Shown here piece after piece: positions 41,736 to 51,287 of a DNA stretch of 64,000 bases. Source of the stretch: Paenibacillus macerans (GTDB lineage: Bacteria; Bacillota; Bacilli; Paenibacillales; Paenibacillaceae). The stretch covers positions 453,104 through 517,103 of the forward strand of contig NZ_JAMBOE010000002.1 in NCBI RefSeq assembly GCF_023715465.1. The letters are read 5' to 3'. The notes beneath the pieces were generated by a model. That model was given only the letters and a program-made list of their open reading frames with translations. It was not told the DNA's origin and did not search any database. Numbering within the stretch: position 1 is the first letter of the stretch; every line of letters begins with the position of its first letter. The translations under genes were made by a program, and so were the position numbers.

Positions 41736-43277
41736 TTACTTGGCGTATTCAACCGCCCGCGTTTCGCGGATGACGGTAACTTTGATATGACCCGGATAAT
41801 CCAGTTCACTTTCAATCTTCTTGGTAATGTCTCTCGCCAAGCGGAATGCTTCCGCATCGTCGATTTTATCCGGCTGCACCATCACGCGCACCTCGCGGCC
41901 CGCCTGAATGGCAAACGATTTCTCGACGCCTTCGAACGACTCGGAAATTTCTTCGAGCTTCTCCAGACGGCGAATGTACGTTTCCAGCGTCTCGCGCCGC
42001 GCCCCCGGTCTTGCCGCCGACAATGCGTCCGCAGCGCCAACCAGCATGGCGATGACGGAAGTCGCTTCACAATCGCCGTGGTGAGAGGCAATACTGTTGA
42101 TGACCACCGGATGTTCCTTGTATTTCTTAGCCAGTTCCACGCCGATTTCGACATGAGATCCTTCCACTTCATGATCAAGCGCTTTACCTATATCATGCAA
42201 CAAGCCTGCACGTTTGGCCAGTGCGATATCTTCGCCGAGTTCTCCGGCCATCAATCCGGCCAGGTACGCAACCTCCATCGAATGCTTCAGCACGTTTTGA
42301 CCGTAGCTTGTCCGGAACTTGAGACGTCCCAGAATTTTGATCAAGTCGGGATGGAGAGCATGCACGCCCACCTCGAAGGTAGCCTGTTCGCCATATTCGC
42401 GAATGCGTTCGTCCACTTCCCGGCGCGATTTCTCGACCATCTCTTCGATGCGCGCCGGATGAATACGTCCGTCCGCCACCAGTTTCTCCAGCGCGGTGCG
42501 GGCAATTTCGCGGCGGATCGGGTCAAAGCCCGACAGAATAACCGCTTCCGGCGTATCATCGATAATGAGATCAATGCCCGTTAACGTTTCGAGCGCACGA
42601 ATATTACGGCCTTCGCGCCCGATAATCCGTCCCTTCATCTCTTCGTTCGGCAGGGTTACGACGGACACCGTCGTTTCCGCCACATGGTCGGCAGCGCAGC
42701 GTTGAATGGCCAGCGTAATGATTTCGCGGGATTTCTTGTCCGCTTCCTCTTTCGCCTGCTGTTCGATGTCTTTGATCAACTGCGCCGTTTCATGGCGGAC
42801 TTCCTGCTCAACGTTGTTCAAAATAATCGTGCGGGCATCTTCCATCGTCAAATTGGAGATGCGTTCCAATTCTTGAACCTGATTTTTGTAAATCAGCTCG
42901 ATTTGCTGCTGCGTTTCTTCGATCCGTTTCTCCTTGCTGACCACTTGCTCTTCTTTACGTTCAAGTGATTCTAATTTTTTATCCAGCGACTCTTCTTTTT
43001 GCAACAATCGTCTTTCTTGTCGTTGAATTTCATTCCGACGTTCACGAATGTCTTTATCAGCTTCGGTTCTTAGCTTATGGACTTCATCTTTTGCTTCCAG
43101 AACCGTTTCCTTTTTCAGTGCCTCTGCTTCCTTCCTTGCATTTTCCAAGATTTGGCTTGCAGCGTGTTCCGCACTGGAAATTTTAGCTTCTGCAAGAGAT
43201 TTGCGAATAAAATATCCGATCACGAACCCAAAGAATAAAGCGGCTGCAACGAGAACGATCCAGATTACAGGATTCAT
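41736..43277 (-). CDS. rny: Ribonuclease Y
   Basis: A 513-residue membrane-anchored endoribonuclease that starts bulk mRNA decay in Firmicutes. The N-terminal helix ([20 protein letters not shown]) anchors it; residues ~30-190 form a long coiled coil; a KH domain ([17 protein letters not shown]) and an HD domain ([19 protein letters not shown]) follow. The HD pair is the catalytic metal site. ATG 43277 follows GGGGAGGTGAACAG; the frame is open 11 codons more upstream. It partners with the Ric complex; ricA is also in this window. Followed by its own terminator and ymdB. Confidence 0.96.
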   Translation of the reverse strand: MNPVIWIVLVAAALFFGFVIGYFIRKSLAEAKISSAEHAASQILENARKEAEALKKETVLEAKDEVHKLRTEADKDIRERRNEIQRQERRLLQKEESLDKKLESLERKEEQVVSKEKRIEETQQQIELIYKNQVQELERISNLTMEDARTIILNNVEQEVRHETAQLIKDIEQQAKEEADKKSREIITLAIQRCAADHVAETTVSVVTLPNEEMKGRIIGREGRNIRALETLTGIDLIIDDTPEAVILSGFDPIRREIARTALEKLVADGRIHPARIEEMVEKSRREVDERIREYGEQATFEVGVHALHPDLIKILGRLKFRTSYGQNVLKHSMEVAYLAGLMAGELGEDIALAKRAGLLHDIGKALDHEVEGSHVEIGVELAKKYKEHPVVINSIASHHGDCEATSVIAMLVGAADALSAARPGARRETLETYIRRLEKLEEISESFEGVEKSFAIQAGREVRVMVQPDKIDDAEAFRLARDITKKIESELDYPGHIKVTVIRETRAVEYAK

Positions 43278-43595
43278 CTGTTCACCTCCCCGTTGTTTCC
43301 TCCAAGGCATTCCTTGGGATGTTTGCAGTTGTTAGTTACTTTTCACATTCATCATTCGTACTAAGAATACATGACACGCCCATTCAGTTCAGCTGTTCAT
43401 GCTTATGCATGATGGTTCCGCGGTAAATACGGAAGTATTGGCCTCATGATTGGAGAACAGAATCACATTCGGAGTCCATAATTTTGGAAGGTAAAAGAGG
43501 ACTTCAGCGAGATGGATTCATGTTCATTTTATTATTTGATGAAAGAAATTGTCAAGCAAATGACAACAGTTCCCTCTCGTTCCGGCCTCGGCCCG

Positions 43596-44450
43596 CTATT
43601 CTTCGTACCACTCGTCTTCAGCGTTCATCCCGTCTTCGCGGCTGAGTTCCTGCAGTACTTTTGCAACGATTTTTCCGGAAAAACCTCTGCGCTGCAAAAA
43701 AGCTCCCGTCTTGCGCTTTTTATCTAACGGTTCGCCCGAAGTGCCGCGCCATTTCTTGGCCCCCAGCAGCAGGGCGCTGGCGAATTCATCGTCTTCGCTT
43801 ACTTCGCCCAACGCCTCCTCGATCAGAGGCTTGGAGACCCCTTTCTGGCGCAGTTCGTGACGCACCCATAATTTCCCCTTCCCCCGGAGTTTCACCCGCT
43901 GAGAAGCCCATTCCTGCGCATATGCGGCGTCATTGAGGTAACCCTCGGTGTGCAGGCGCTGGATAACATCGTTTACCGTTTCTTCTCCCCACCCTTTTTC
44001 CTTTAAACGCATGGAGATTTCGTACGCGGTCCGCGGCTTCCGGCTCAAATACGAAAGAGCGTCGGCGTAGCTCCGCTGCCGCTCATCCGCCGAAACGATC
44101 TCCTCCAGCTCCGCTTTGGTAAAGACCGCCCCTTTGATCATCCGGTATTTGATCATGACATCCTCATGAACCTCAAACGCGTACGTTCCAAAAACAATCC
44201 GGTACCGATGTTTCGGCCGCTTCAGCATCTGCACCGAAGTAATGGCCAACTCCCCGTCTTCCGGAAAAGCGGATAACCCGGATTTTTCCGCTTGGCCGGA
44301 ATCCTCCTCTTGGTGGGATTTCTCCACTTGGTGGGATTTCTCCCGCTCAGGCGTCCGCATTCTTTCCTCCCAGAACGCCTCATCGGATATGTCTATGATA
44401 TCGTGTTCGCCGCTTTGATCTTTTCCACGGCTTTTCCCCCACTGACTCAA
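43596..44450 (-). CDS. recX: Regulatory protein RecX
   Basis: A ~284-residue modulator of RecA filaments. The C-terminal two-thirds is the RecX three-helix repeat domain: ALSYLSRKPRTAYEISMRL, VIQRLHTEGYLNDAAYAQEW, KGKLWVRHELRQKGVSKPLI. A charged, low-complexity N-terminal extension of ~75 residues (EKSHQVEKSHQEEDSGQ) precedes a short beta domain. TTG 44450 follows AGGAGGG at eight bases and is preferred over GTG 44471, which lies in front of that site. It lies downstream of recA but is separated from it by a ~560-bp gap with repeat copy B, unlike the common tight recA-recX pair. Confidence 0.9.
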   Translation of the reverse strand: MSQWGKSRGKDQSGEHDIIDISDEAFWEERMRTPEREKSHQVEKSHQEEDSGQAEKSGLSAFPEDGELAITSVQMLKRPKHRYRIVFGTYAFEVHEDVMIKYRMIKGAVFTKAELEEIVSADERQRSYADALSYLSRKPRTAYEISMRLKEKGWGEETVNDVIQRLHTEGYLNDAAYAQEWASQRVKLRGKGKLWVRHELRQKGVSKPLIEEALGEVSEDDEFASALLLGAKKWRGTSGEPLDKKRKTGAFLQRRGFSGKIVAKVLQELSREDGMNAEDEWYEE

Positions 44451-44560
44451 ACTGCGTCCCTCCTGTGCCACACCCGGTCACCGGTACCAAGTGTAGATTC
44501 AGTTTTTCCTGTATAATATAATGTCACTTTTAACTAGCAATCTGGTTGTCCCGCAATAGC

Positions 44561-44857
44561 AAAACCAAGCTTTCCGAGAAACCCTAGCGAAAAACTTAAG
44601 GGCAAAAAATGGCGTTATTCCGGCGATATCCATCCATCTGTGAGATATAGAGGTAAATTATGCCGTTATTTTCTCGAATCGAAAGGAAATGCCCAGGTTC
44701 TGGGCCATTCACAGGAAAATAAGGACAAAAAATGCCGCTAATGAGGATGAACATGCCTGACTCCGGATCATAAGCACATAAAGTACCGCTATTTTGAAAG
44801 CCGGCGGTTCATCGTTCCTGTAACCCCTCTTTTAAGCGCCGTTTTCGGTTTTGAGCC
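44561..44857. repeat. Dispersed ~295-bp element, copy B
   Basis: Collinear match in the same orientation to 17371-17663. Shared blocks: TCTGGGCCATTC, GGATGAACATGCC, ATGCCGCTAATG and TTGAGCC at the end. Internal AAGG/ATAAGNAC-A/T-TGCCGCTA units repeat three times. It fills the gap between recX and recA. No frame is conserved between the two copies. Confidence 0.8.
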
Positions 44858-44960
44858 AACATATTTCCTCTTCTGAATAAAACGCCGCAAAAGTTCAGGA
44901 TGGCGACCTTTATTTTAGCTCTATTCTTACCGCTAATTGGCCGACCGCCCTAAACTGCAA

Positions 44961-45002
44961 AAGCGCCCTGCCCCGGTTAATTACCGCGGGGTCAGAGCGC
45001 TT
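44961..45002 (-). terminator. Terminator of recA
   Basis: AAGCGCCCTGCCCCGG pairs with CCGCGGGGTCAGAGCGCTT with few mismatches; TTTTGCAG follows on the minus strand. Confidence 0.8.
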
Positions 45003-45015
45003 CATGGCTACTGCC

Positions 45016-46077
45016 TTATTCATCTCCGAAAAGCGCTTGCTCCTCTTGGAGTTCCATTTCCTGTTCGCTTGGTGATGCAGGAGCGACTGAAGTGGTCAAA
45101 TTGCTCGATTCCCGGATTTTTAGTTCAATCGTATTGGAGATTTCCGGATGCTCTTTCAAGAACTGCTTTGCGTTCTCCCGGCCCTGACCGAGGCGTTCGC
45201 CGGCGAACGAATACCAGGCGCCGCTCTTATCCACGATATCCAACTCCACGCCGATGTCGATGATGCTGCCCTCTTTGGAAATACCTTCACCGTACATAAT
45301 GTCGATTTCAGCTTGTTTGAACGGTGGAGCGACTTTATTCTTCACGACCTTAACCCGTGTCCGGTTCCCGACCATGTCGTTACCCATCTTAATCGTTTCT
45401 ATGCGGCGAACGTCCAGACGGATCGTCGAATAGAATTTCAAGGCCCGTCCACCCGGCGTTGTCTCCGGATTCCCGAACATCACACCAACTTTTTCACGAA
45501 GCTGGTTAATGAAGATCGCGATCGTTTTCGATTTGCTGATCGCCCCAGACAGCTTCCGCAGCGCCTGAGACATCAGGCGAGCTTGCAAACCGACATGGGA
45601 ATCCCCCATCTCGCCTTCAATTTCCGCCTTAGGCACAAGCGCGGCTACGGAGTCGATGACGATGATGTCAACAGCGCCGCTACGCACGAGCGCTTCGGCG
45701 ATTTCCAACGCTTGTTCGCCCGTATCCGGCTGGGACAAAAGCAACTCGTCGATGTTTACGCCAAGCTTGCCCGCATAGGATGGGTCCAGTGCATGCTCCG
45801 CATCGATAAATGCGGCTTGTCCGCCGATTCTCTGAACTTCCGCAATCGCGTGCAGCGCTACCGTTGTCTTACCCGAAGACTCCGGTCCGTAAACCTCAAT
45901 AATACGGCCGCGAGGCAATCCCCCGGTGCCCAAAGCGATATCCAAAGCGATCGATCCGCTCGGGACGATCTCCACTTGCATATGCGTCGATTCGCCCAGC
46001 TTCATGATCGAACCTTTACCGAATTGTTTTTCTATTTGCCGAAGCGCCATTTCCAGCGCAGCTTTACGATCTGACAA
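45016..46077 (-). CDS. recA: Recombinase A
   Basis: A 353-residue RecA with all hallmarks: [20 protein letters not shown], Walker [24 protein letters not shown] core and the acidic C-terminal tail ([17 protein letters not shown]). It drives strand exchange and LexA self-cleavage. The start is TTG 46077 after AAGGATGTGA. Upstream is a sigma-A promoter (TTGGCA, 17 bp, TACAAT) flanked by a LexA-type box. Unlike in most Bacillales, cinA is ~1 kb away, with repeat DNA in the gap. Confidence 0.98.
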   Translation of the reverse strand: MSDRKAALEMALRQIEKQFGKGSIMKLGESTHMQVEIVPSGSIALDIALGTGGLPRGRIIEVYGPESSGKTTVALHAIAEVQRIGGQAAFIDAEHALDPSYAGKLGVNIDELLLSQPDTGEQALEIAEALVRSGAVDIIVIDSVAALVPKAEIEGEMGDSHVGLQARLMSQALRKLSGAISKSKTIAIFINQLREKVGVMFGNPETTPGGRALKFYSTIRLDVRRIETIKMGNDMVGNRTRVKVVKNKVAPPFKQAEIDIMYGEGISKEGSIIDIGVELDIVDKSGAWYSFAGERLGQGRENAKQFLKEHPEISNTIELKIRESSNLTTSVAPASPSEQEMELQEEQALFGDE

Positions 46078-46128
46078 TCAGCTCACATCCTTAAATGAGA
46101 TAATAACACCATACTTCCAACGTCTTTA

Positions 46129-46157
46129 ATTGTACCTTGTTTTGGAATGTTTGCCAA
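46129..46157 (-). promoter_or_regulatory. Sigma-A promoter of recA
   Basis: On the minus strand TTGGCA (46157-46152), a 17-bp spacer and TACAAT (46134-46129). Confidence 0.85.
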
Positions 46158-46166
46158 GCACTTTTT

Positions 46167-46180
46167 CGAACATATATTCG
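46167..46180 (-). promoter_or_regulatory. LexA (DinR) operator upstream of recA
   Basis: Plus strand CGAACATATATTCG, one base from the Gram-positive SOS box CGAAC-N4-GTTCG. It lies nine bases upstream of the -35 box, a position suited to LexA repression of recA. Confidence 0.75.
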
Positions 46181-46214
46181 CTATTTTTCTCAACCCGATC
46201 TCATCCCTCCCAAA

Positions 46215-46237
46215 CCCTCCCTTACCGTAAGGGAGGG
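46215..46237. repeat. Perfect palindrome CCCTCCCTTAC / GTAAGGGAGGG
   Basis: 11-bp arms around one central base, next to a second CCAAGGGC/GCCCTTTGG pair (46240-46260). No T-run follows, so it is more likely a repeat hairpin than a terminator. Confidence 0.6.
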
Positions 46238-46309
46238 CCCCAAGGGCCTGCTGCCCTTTGGATTCCCGCAAATGGGACTAACGTGGGAGGGGCTGAGGCG
46301 CTCCCTTGA

Positions 46310-46693
46310 CGCTCTCCCTGCGGGATTTGCTTACTTCGTGCTTGGAACGCTTTTCTCCCCTTCGGGGTACGTCTTACTTAGGGTGTTCCTGGGCTACCTG
46401 GAAACACGCTGCAGGCACTGCTGCTTTCGTATGCTCCCGGGTAACTATGGGGAAAACAGCCGCTTGTCGCCCTTCGGGCACGCTCTGCTTTTGGCGCTCC
46501 TGCGAGGGTGGACTGCTACGTAGGCTGTTTTTTCTGCAACGTTCGTGCTGTCCCCGCTCTCCCTTCGGGATTCGCTTTACTTTGGTGTAGGGCTTTAGCT
46601 TGTTTATACCTAACTTGGTGCTGCTTCAGTAACTTTTCTGCTTGCAGCGCTCTCCCTGCGGGATTCGCTCTACTTTGGTGCAGGGCTTTAGCT
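46310..46693. repeat. Degenerate ~46-bp direct repeats
   Basis: Two near-identical copies at 46555-46600 and 46648-46693 (three mismatches in 46) share CGGGATTCGCT, TACTTTGGTG and AGGGCTTTAGCT. A third, partial copy begins at 46310 (CGCTCTCCCTGCGGGATTTG), and weaker relatives lie near 46345-46500 (CCCCTTCGGGG, GCCCTTCGGGC). Unit starts are about 93 bp apart. Confidence 0.7.
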
Positions 46694-46785
46694 AGTCAAC
46701 TGATTAGACACAACATGGCATCGATCCATCGTTCGCCAAAATGCACAAATTCACTCCTCCTCCCAAACAAATTTCCAAACAAAAA

Positions 46786-46823
46786 AAGAACCGCAGCACA
46801 ACTGTTCGTTTGCTACGGTTCTT
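46786..46823 (-). terminator. Terminator downstream of cinA region
   Basis: AAGAACCGCAGCA and TGCTACGGTTCTT arms; the minus strand continues TTTTTTTGTTT. It lies ~320 bp after the cinA stop, so the cinA transcript probably includes the ATTGGA palindromes. Confidence 0.75.
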
Positions 46824-46938
46824 CCGTGTCTTGATTATATGCCAAGCGGCCGAAAAGTGCAAGAAGTATACTCAGTAGACAGTGGCGACGCACGCCATAC
46901 GGCAGTGCTCCTACAATCCGGTCGTTTCTTCACCTCTC

Positions 46939-47118
46939 ATTGGAAAAATCCAACAGATTGTCGGAATTCGCTCGCCATTTTGAGCACTCATTGGAAAAAA
47001 TCCAATAGATCTCGCTCAAATCGCCCGTTTGCGCCTTACCGAACCCAATCTATTGGAAATATCCAATCACACCGCCGCATTTGCTAATAAACTTCCAATT
47101 CTATTGGATAATTCCAAT
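46939..47118. repeat. Four ATTGGA-N4/6-TCCAAT palindromes
   Basis: Units at 46939-46954, 46990-47006, 47052-47067 (ATTGGAAATATCCAAT) and 47103-47118 (ATTGGATAATTCCAAT), about 50 bp apart. Each is a short hairpin with an A/T-rich centre. They lie between cinA and its terminator. Confidence 0.7.
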
Positions 47119-47140
47119 CAGAACATTACAAGCACTAAGC

Positions 47141-48394
47141 TTACGGCTCCATCAGTGCTCTCCACAACCGATATAAGATCGTTTTGGCCGAGCGCATGCG
47201 GACGGCTTCGCGGTTGCCTTTGAGATTCAGCTCGTATACGGCCGTATCCCCGCCGCGGCGGGAGATCGCGATATAGACGAGCCCGGCGGGCTTGCGCTCG
47301 GAAGCGCCGGGGCCGGCGACGCCGGTGATCGACAAGCCGAAGTCGGTATCGGCGGTCAGCCGCACCTGCTCGGCCAGCACCCGCGCCGTTTCCGCGCTGA
47401 CGGCGCCGGGGGCGTCAGCGCCTTCGAGCAGTTCATGCGGAACGTTCAGCAGCTTCTCCTTCATCGCGTTGGAATAGCAAACGATTCCGCCCAGAAAAAC
47501 GGCCGAGCTTCCCGGAATCGCGGTGATCATTTCCATCAGCAGCCCGCCGGTGCAGCTCTCGGCCGCGCTGAGCGTCAGCCCGCGCTTCACCATCAGCTCC
47601 AAAATCTTCTGCTCGATCGGCACATCGACGTTCGCGTACAGATGCTCCGGCAAGCGGGAAGCGATTTCCTGCTCCATGGCATCCAGCTTCTCCATCGCTT
47701 CCCGTTCGCTCGCCGCCTTGGTGGAAACGCGGATCGTAACCTCGCCTTCCTTAGCATAAGGGGCCACGGTCGGGTCCGACTGTTCCTTGATCAAATCGAG
47801 CAGCTTCGTCTCCAGCGCCGATTCGCCGATCCCGGCAAATTTGAGCATTTTTGAATAGATCGGCATTTCCTCGGACAACGCATGCTTCAAGATCCACGGC
47901 TTCGCCTGGCGCTCGAACATCGGCTTCATTTCCTTCGGCGGGCCGGGCAAAACGATATAAAACTTGCCGCCAGCTTCAAGCGCATCCCCAACCGCCAGCC
48001 CGGTTTCGTTAGGAAGCGGCGTCCCGCCGTCAATCGCCAGCGCCTGACGGCGGTTGTTTTCCGTCATCGGCACGCCCCTGTCCTTGAAAAAGCGGTCGAT
48101 ATTCGCCATCGCTTCCGAATCGATATGCAGCGACCGGCCAAGCACCTCGGCCAGCGCCTCTTTGGTCAAATCGTCCTGCGTTGGCCCAAGCCCCCCGGTA
48201 AAAATCAGCAAATCGGCGCGGGCGGCCGCCGTCTCCACCGCTTGGGCAAACCGCTTCCGATTGTCGCCGACCACCGTCTGAAAATAAACGTCAATCCCAA
48301 GCGCGGCCAGCTCCTGGGATAGATATTGCGCATTGGTGTTTACAATTTGCCCGAGCAGCAGCTCTGTCCCCACTGCGATAATTTCCGCTTTCAT
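47141..48394 (-). CDS. cinA: CinA competence/damage-inducible protein A
   Basis: A 417-residue protein with an N-terminal molybdopterin-binding-like (MoCF) domain (AEIIAVGTELLLGQIVNTNA, FTGGLGPTQDDLTKEALAE) and a C-terminal nicotinamide-nucleotide amidase domain (LSAAESCTGGLLMEMITAIP, SITGVAGPGASERKPAGLVYI). It repairs and recycles pyridine nucleotides and is linked with competence through recA. The start follows AAGGAGACGTGAAAGCAA. It lies downstream of pgsA and upstream of recA, but separated from recA by repeats. Confidence 0.95.
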   Translation of the reverse strand: MKAEIIAVGTELLLGQIVNTNAQYLSQELAALGIDVYFQTVVGDNRKRFAQAVETAAARADLLIFTGGLGPTQDDLTKEALAEVLGRSLHIDSEAMANIDRFFKDRGVPMTENNRRQALAIDGGTPLPNETGLAVGDALEAGGKFYIVLPGPPKEMKPMFERQAKPWILKHALSEEMPIYSKMLKFAGIGESALETKLLDLIKEQSDPTVAPYAKEGEVTIRVSTKAASEREAMEKLDAMEQEIASRLPEHLYANVDVPIEQKILELMVKRGLTLSAAESCTGGLLMEMITAIPGSSAVFLGGIVCYSNAMKEKLLNVPHELLEGADAPGAVSAETARVLAEQVRLTADTDFGLSITGVAGPGASERKPAGLVYIAISRRGGDTAVYELNLKGNREAVRMRSAKTILYRLWRALMEP

Positions 48395-48508
48395 TTGCTT
48401 TCACGTCTCCTTCCGGCAATCCAAAACAAGCCTCTGCCTGAGCCTTAAATTCCTCGCTTCAAAACATCGCACTCAGAGTATCGCATCCAAAGCATTGCAC
48501 TCAAGGCA

Positions 48509-49096
48509 CTACATTTTCGAAAAAGAAAGCACATTTTTATTTTTGACGAAATAGTCGATGCCGGAATAAATCGTAATGATCGCCGCCAGCCAGATCGCGA
48601 TGTCGTCAAACGGGATGTTCAGCCAGGCAAACGGGAAATTGTTCAGCAGCAGCGCGGTAATCGCGATGATCTGCGTGATCGTTTTCGCTTTGCCCCACTT
48701 GCTGGCCGCGATTACGGAGCCTTCAAGCAGCGCGACCTCCCGCAGGCCGGTTACCGCAAATTCGCGTGCAATGATGATGACGGCGATCCAGGCGTTGCAT
48801 AATCCAAGTGACACAAGCCCGATCAGCACGGTACTCACCAGCAGTTTGTCGGCAAGCGGGTCGAGCAGTTTGCCCAGATTCGTCACCAGATTGTATTTCC
48901 GGGCGATGTATCCGTCGATTCCGTCCGTGCTGGCGGCGACGATGAACAGCACCGCGGCAATCAACTGATGGACCGGCAGTGTGTATGCGCCCACTACGAG
49001 CTCATAGGATAACCAGCCCGCATCCAACAGCAAAAAAAGCAGCATCACCGGAATCATAAAAATACGTGTCAGTGTAATGCGGTTGGGCAAATTCAC
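48509..49096 (-). CDS. pgsA: CDP-diacylglycerol-glycerol-3-phosphate 3-phosphatidyltransferase
   Basis: A 195-residue integral membrane enzyme making phosphatidylglycerol phosphate. The CDP-alcohol phosphotransferase motif DGxxAR-x8-Gx3Dx3D is visible as DGIDGYIARKYNLVTNLGKLLDPLADKLL. About five helices. GTG 49096 overlaps the rimO stop (GTGA), so the two are coupled. Confidence 0.96.
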   Translation of the reverse strand: MNLPNRITLTRIFMIPVMLLFLLLDAGWLSYELVVGAYTLPVHQLIAAVLFIVAASTDGIDGYIARKYNLVTNLGKLLDPLADKLLVSTVLIGLVSLGLCNAWIAVIIIAREFAVTGLREVALLEGSVIAASKWGKAKTITQIIAITALLLNNFPFAWLNIPFDDIAIWLAAIITIYSGIDYFVKNKNVLSFSKM

Positions 49097-50421
49097 AGGA
49101 TAGCCTCCCCGGTTAAATCATATTCAAAAGCATGCGTAATCCGCACTTTAGCGATATCGCCGATATTCGCGGAGCAGTTCGTCACGAATACTTCCCCGTC
49201 GATTTCCGGGGCATCAAATTGCGAACGCCCCACATAAACGTCGCTCCGTCCATCGTAGCGCTCCACAAGCACATCCAGCACCTTGCCGATGTATTTGCCG
49301 CTGTTTTCGTTCGCCACGGTGCGCTGGATTTCCATCAGCGTGTTGGCCCGCCATTCCTTGACATCCTCGGCAACCTGATCTGGAAGCCGCGAAGCCGGCG
49401 TATCCTCCTCCTGCGAGTATGTAAACACGCCAAGCCGGTCGAACTTAATCTCCCGGACGAAATCGCATAACCGCTCGAAGTCTTCCTCGGTTTCCCCTGG
49501 GAATCCCACGATCAGCGACGTGCGCAACGAAACGTCCGGGATGCGGGAGCGGATTTTGGCGACCAGCTCGCGGATATCCCGGTTGCGTCCGGGGCGCCGC
49601 ATTCTTTTCAGGATCGCGTCCTCGCTATGCTGGAGCGGCATATCCACGTATTTGCAAATTTTCGGATTGGACGCGATCATGTCGATCAATTCATCCGTAA
49701 AAAAGCCCGGATACGCGTAATGCAGCCGAACCCACTCCACACCGTCCACCCTGCTGACGCGATCGAGCAGCTCCGGCAGTTTGTAGGTTCCGTACAAATC
49801 GGTCCCGTAATTGGTGGAATCCTGGGCGATCAGGCTGAATTCCTTGACCCCTTGCACGGCCAAACCTCTCACTTCCTCCACGACCGATTCGATGGAACGG
49901 CTGCGGAATTTCCCCCGCATGAGCGGGATGCTGCAGAAGGTGCAGTTGTTGTCGCAGCCTTCGGCGATTTTCACATACGACGTATAACGGGCCGTAGTCA
50001 GCTTCCGCGGCAGCGCCTGCTCGTAGTTGAATACCGGATTGCCAACATACACCGGCTTTTTCCCCTTCACCGCCTCATCGACGATCTGCGTGATGTTATG
50101 GAAATCGCCCGTTCCAACGATTCCGTCGATCTCCGGCATTTCCTCCATCAACGCTTGCTTATACCGTTGTGTCAGGCATCCCGACACGATCAGCGCCTTC
50201 AATCTTCCGCTTTCCTTAAGCTCGGCCAGCTCCAGAATCGTATTCACCGACTCTGCTTTGGCGGCATCGATAAATCCGCACGTATTGACGATGATGACCG
50301 TGGCGTCTTCGCGGTCGTCCACTAAGGAATAGCCACGCCGGTCGATCAGCCCCGACATGATTTCGGAGTCGACCAAGTTTTTCTCGCAGCCAAGCGTAAC
50401 GATTTTCACCTTTTCAGTCAT
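49093..50421 (-). CDS. rimO: Ribosomal protein S12 methylthiotransferase RimO
   Basis: A 442-residue radical-SAM methylthiotransferase modifying an aspartate of ribosomal protein S12. The UPF0004 domain has TLGCEKNLVDSEIM and VSGCLTQRYK; the radical-SAM motif is GCDNNCTFCSIPLMRG; a TRAM domain ends the protein (RITHAFEYDLTGEAIL). The start is ATG 50421 (MTEKVKIV), behind TGGGGGA, rather than the ATG eight codons upstream. A MiaB paralogue is also in this window, so both tRNA and ribosome methylthiolation are covered. Confidence 0.95.
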   Translation of the reverse strand: MTEKVKIVTLGCEKNLVDSEIMSGLIDRRGYSLVDDREDATVIIVNTCGFIDAAKAESVNTILELAELKESGRLKALIVSGCLTQRYKQALMEEMPEIDGIVGTGDFHNITQIVDEAVKGKKPVYVGNPVFNYEQALPRKLTTARYTSYVKIAEGCDNNCTFCSIPLMRGKFRSRSIESVVEEVRGLAVQGVKEFSLIAQDSTNYGTDLYGTYKLPELLDRVSRVDGVEWVRLHYAYPGFFTDELIDMIASNPKICKYVDMPLQHSEDAILKRMRRPGRNRDIRELVAKIRSRIPDVSLRTSLIVGFPGETEEDFERLCDFVREIKFDRLGVFTYSQEEDTPASRLPDQVAEDVKEWRANTLMEIQRTVANENSGKYIGKVLDVLVERYDGRSDVYVGRSQFDAPEIDGEVFVTNCSANIGDIAKVRITHAFEYDLTGEAIL

Positions 50422-50573
50422 GACGATTTCCCCCATCAGTTTCAAGCCGTAATCAAACCATGTTCATGGATAAAACAACCTATACAAGTATAATATTCGG
50501 AAAAGGCGGCTGTCAAAAATATGAAAAGGGTCTCAAGCAGGCGCGGGAGGCGCTGCAGGAGACCGTTCCGAAG

Positions 50574-51065
50574 TCATTTAAAGTTCGTAAACTGCAAATC
50601 GAGCGACAAATCGGCTTTTCGCAGCAGCTGCATGATTTGCTGCAAATCATCCCTGCTTTTTCCGGTGACGCGGATTTGATCACCCTGGATTTGGCTTTTG
50701 ACCTTCAGCTTGGAGTCGCGGATCAGCACGTTGATTTTCTTCGCGTTCTCCTGGTCGATGCCTTGCTTCAAGCTGATGCGCTGACGCACCGTGCCCATCG
50801 AAGCGGGTTCCACTTTGCCGTAATCCAAGTTTTTGATCGGCAGTCCGCGCTTGATCATTTTGGATTGCAGAATGTCGATCACGGCACCAAGCTTGTATTC
50901 ATCGTCCGCCGCGATCACCAGCACGTCCTTTTCCAGCTTTAGTTCGCTTTTGCTTCCTTTAAAATCAAAGCGGCTGGCGATCTCCCGTTCCGTCTGATCG
51001 ATCGCATTGTTTAATTCCTGCATGTCCATTTTCGAGACGATATCAAATGAACTTTCTGAAGCCAT
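50574..51065 (-). CDS. yajQ: YajQ-family nucleotide-binding protein (c-di-GMP binding in some species)
   Basis: A 163-residue protein of two ferredoxin-like RNA-binding folds. Typical blocks are [20 protein letters not shown] and [17 protein letters not shown] at the N-terminus, and [20 protein letters not shown] at the C-terminus. Homologues bind c-di-GMP or RNA; role here unknown. The start follows AAAGGA. It stands between rodZ and rimO. Confidence 0.94.
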   Translation of the reverse strand: MASESSFDIVSKMDMQELNNAIDQTEREIASRFDFKGSKSELKLEKDVLVIAADDEYKLGAVIDILQSKMIKRGLPIKNLDYGKVEPASMGTVRQRISLKQGIDQENAKKINVLIRDSKLKVKSQIQGDQIRVTGKSRDDLQQIMQLLRKADLSLDLQFTNFK

Positions 51066-51218
51066 ACTTCACATTCCTTTCTGGTTCCCATTTCTTTCTT
51101 CTATTCATCATTATATGTAAAAGTTTTCCCGAAGTCGAGCCAACCCGCCAATTTCCAAGCTGTTTCCAAGCTGTTTCTAAGCTATTTCCAAACCATTGCC
51201 GCCGGTCAAAATATGCAA

Positions 51219-51260
51219 AAAGACGCGATTCAAACCTTGCCAGGTCCAAATCCCGTCTTT
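51219..51260 (-). terminator. Terminator of the rodZ gene
   Basis: AAAGACGCGATT and AATCCCGTCTTT pair, with an inner CCTTGCCAGG hairpin; on the minus strand a TTTTTGCAT tail follows. Confidence 0.65.
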
Positions 51261-51287
51261 TGTAAGCCCAAGCGATAAAGCCGCTCC

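Larger units (their letters stand above)
46190..47140. other. Repeat-rich gap between recA and cinA
   Basis: No gene is supported in this ~950-bp stretch. It holds a hairpin at 46215-46237, a family of degenerate ~46-bp direct repeats (46310-46693), a terminator at 46786-46823, and four ATTGGA-TCCAAT palindromes (46939-47118). Open frames across it are short, arginine- or cysteine-rich shadows. Confidence 0.6.

Noticed and set aside
46939-47118. The palindromic array as a CRISPR
   Set aside because: Units are only 16 bp palindromes with unequal, A/T-rich spacing and no cas genes nearby.
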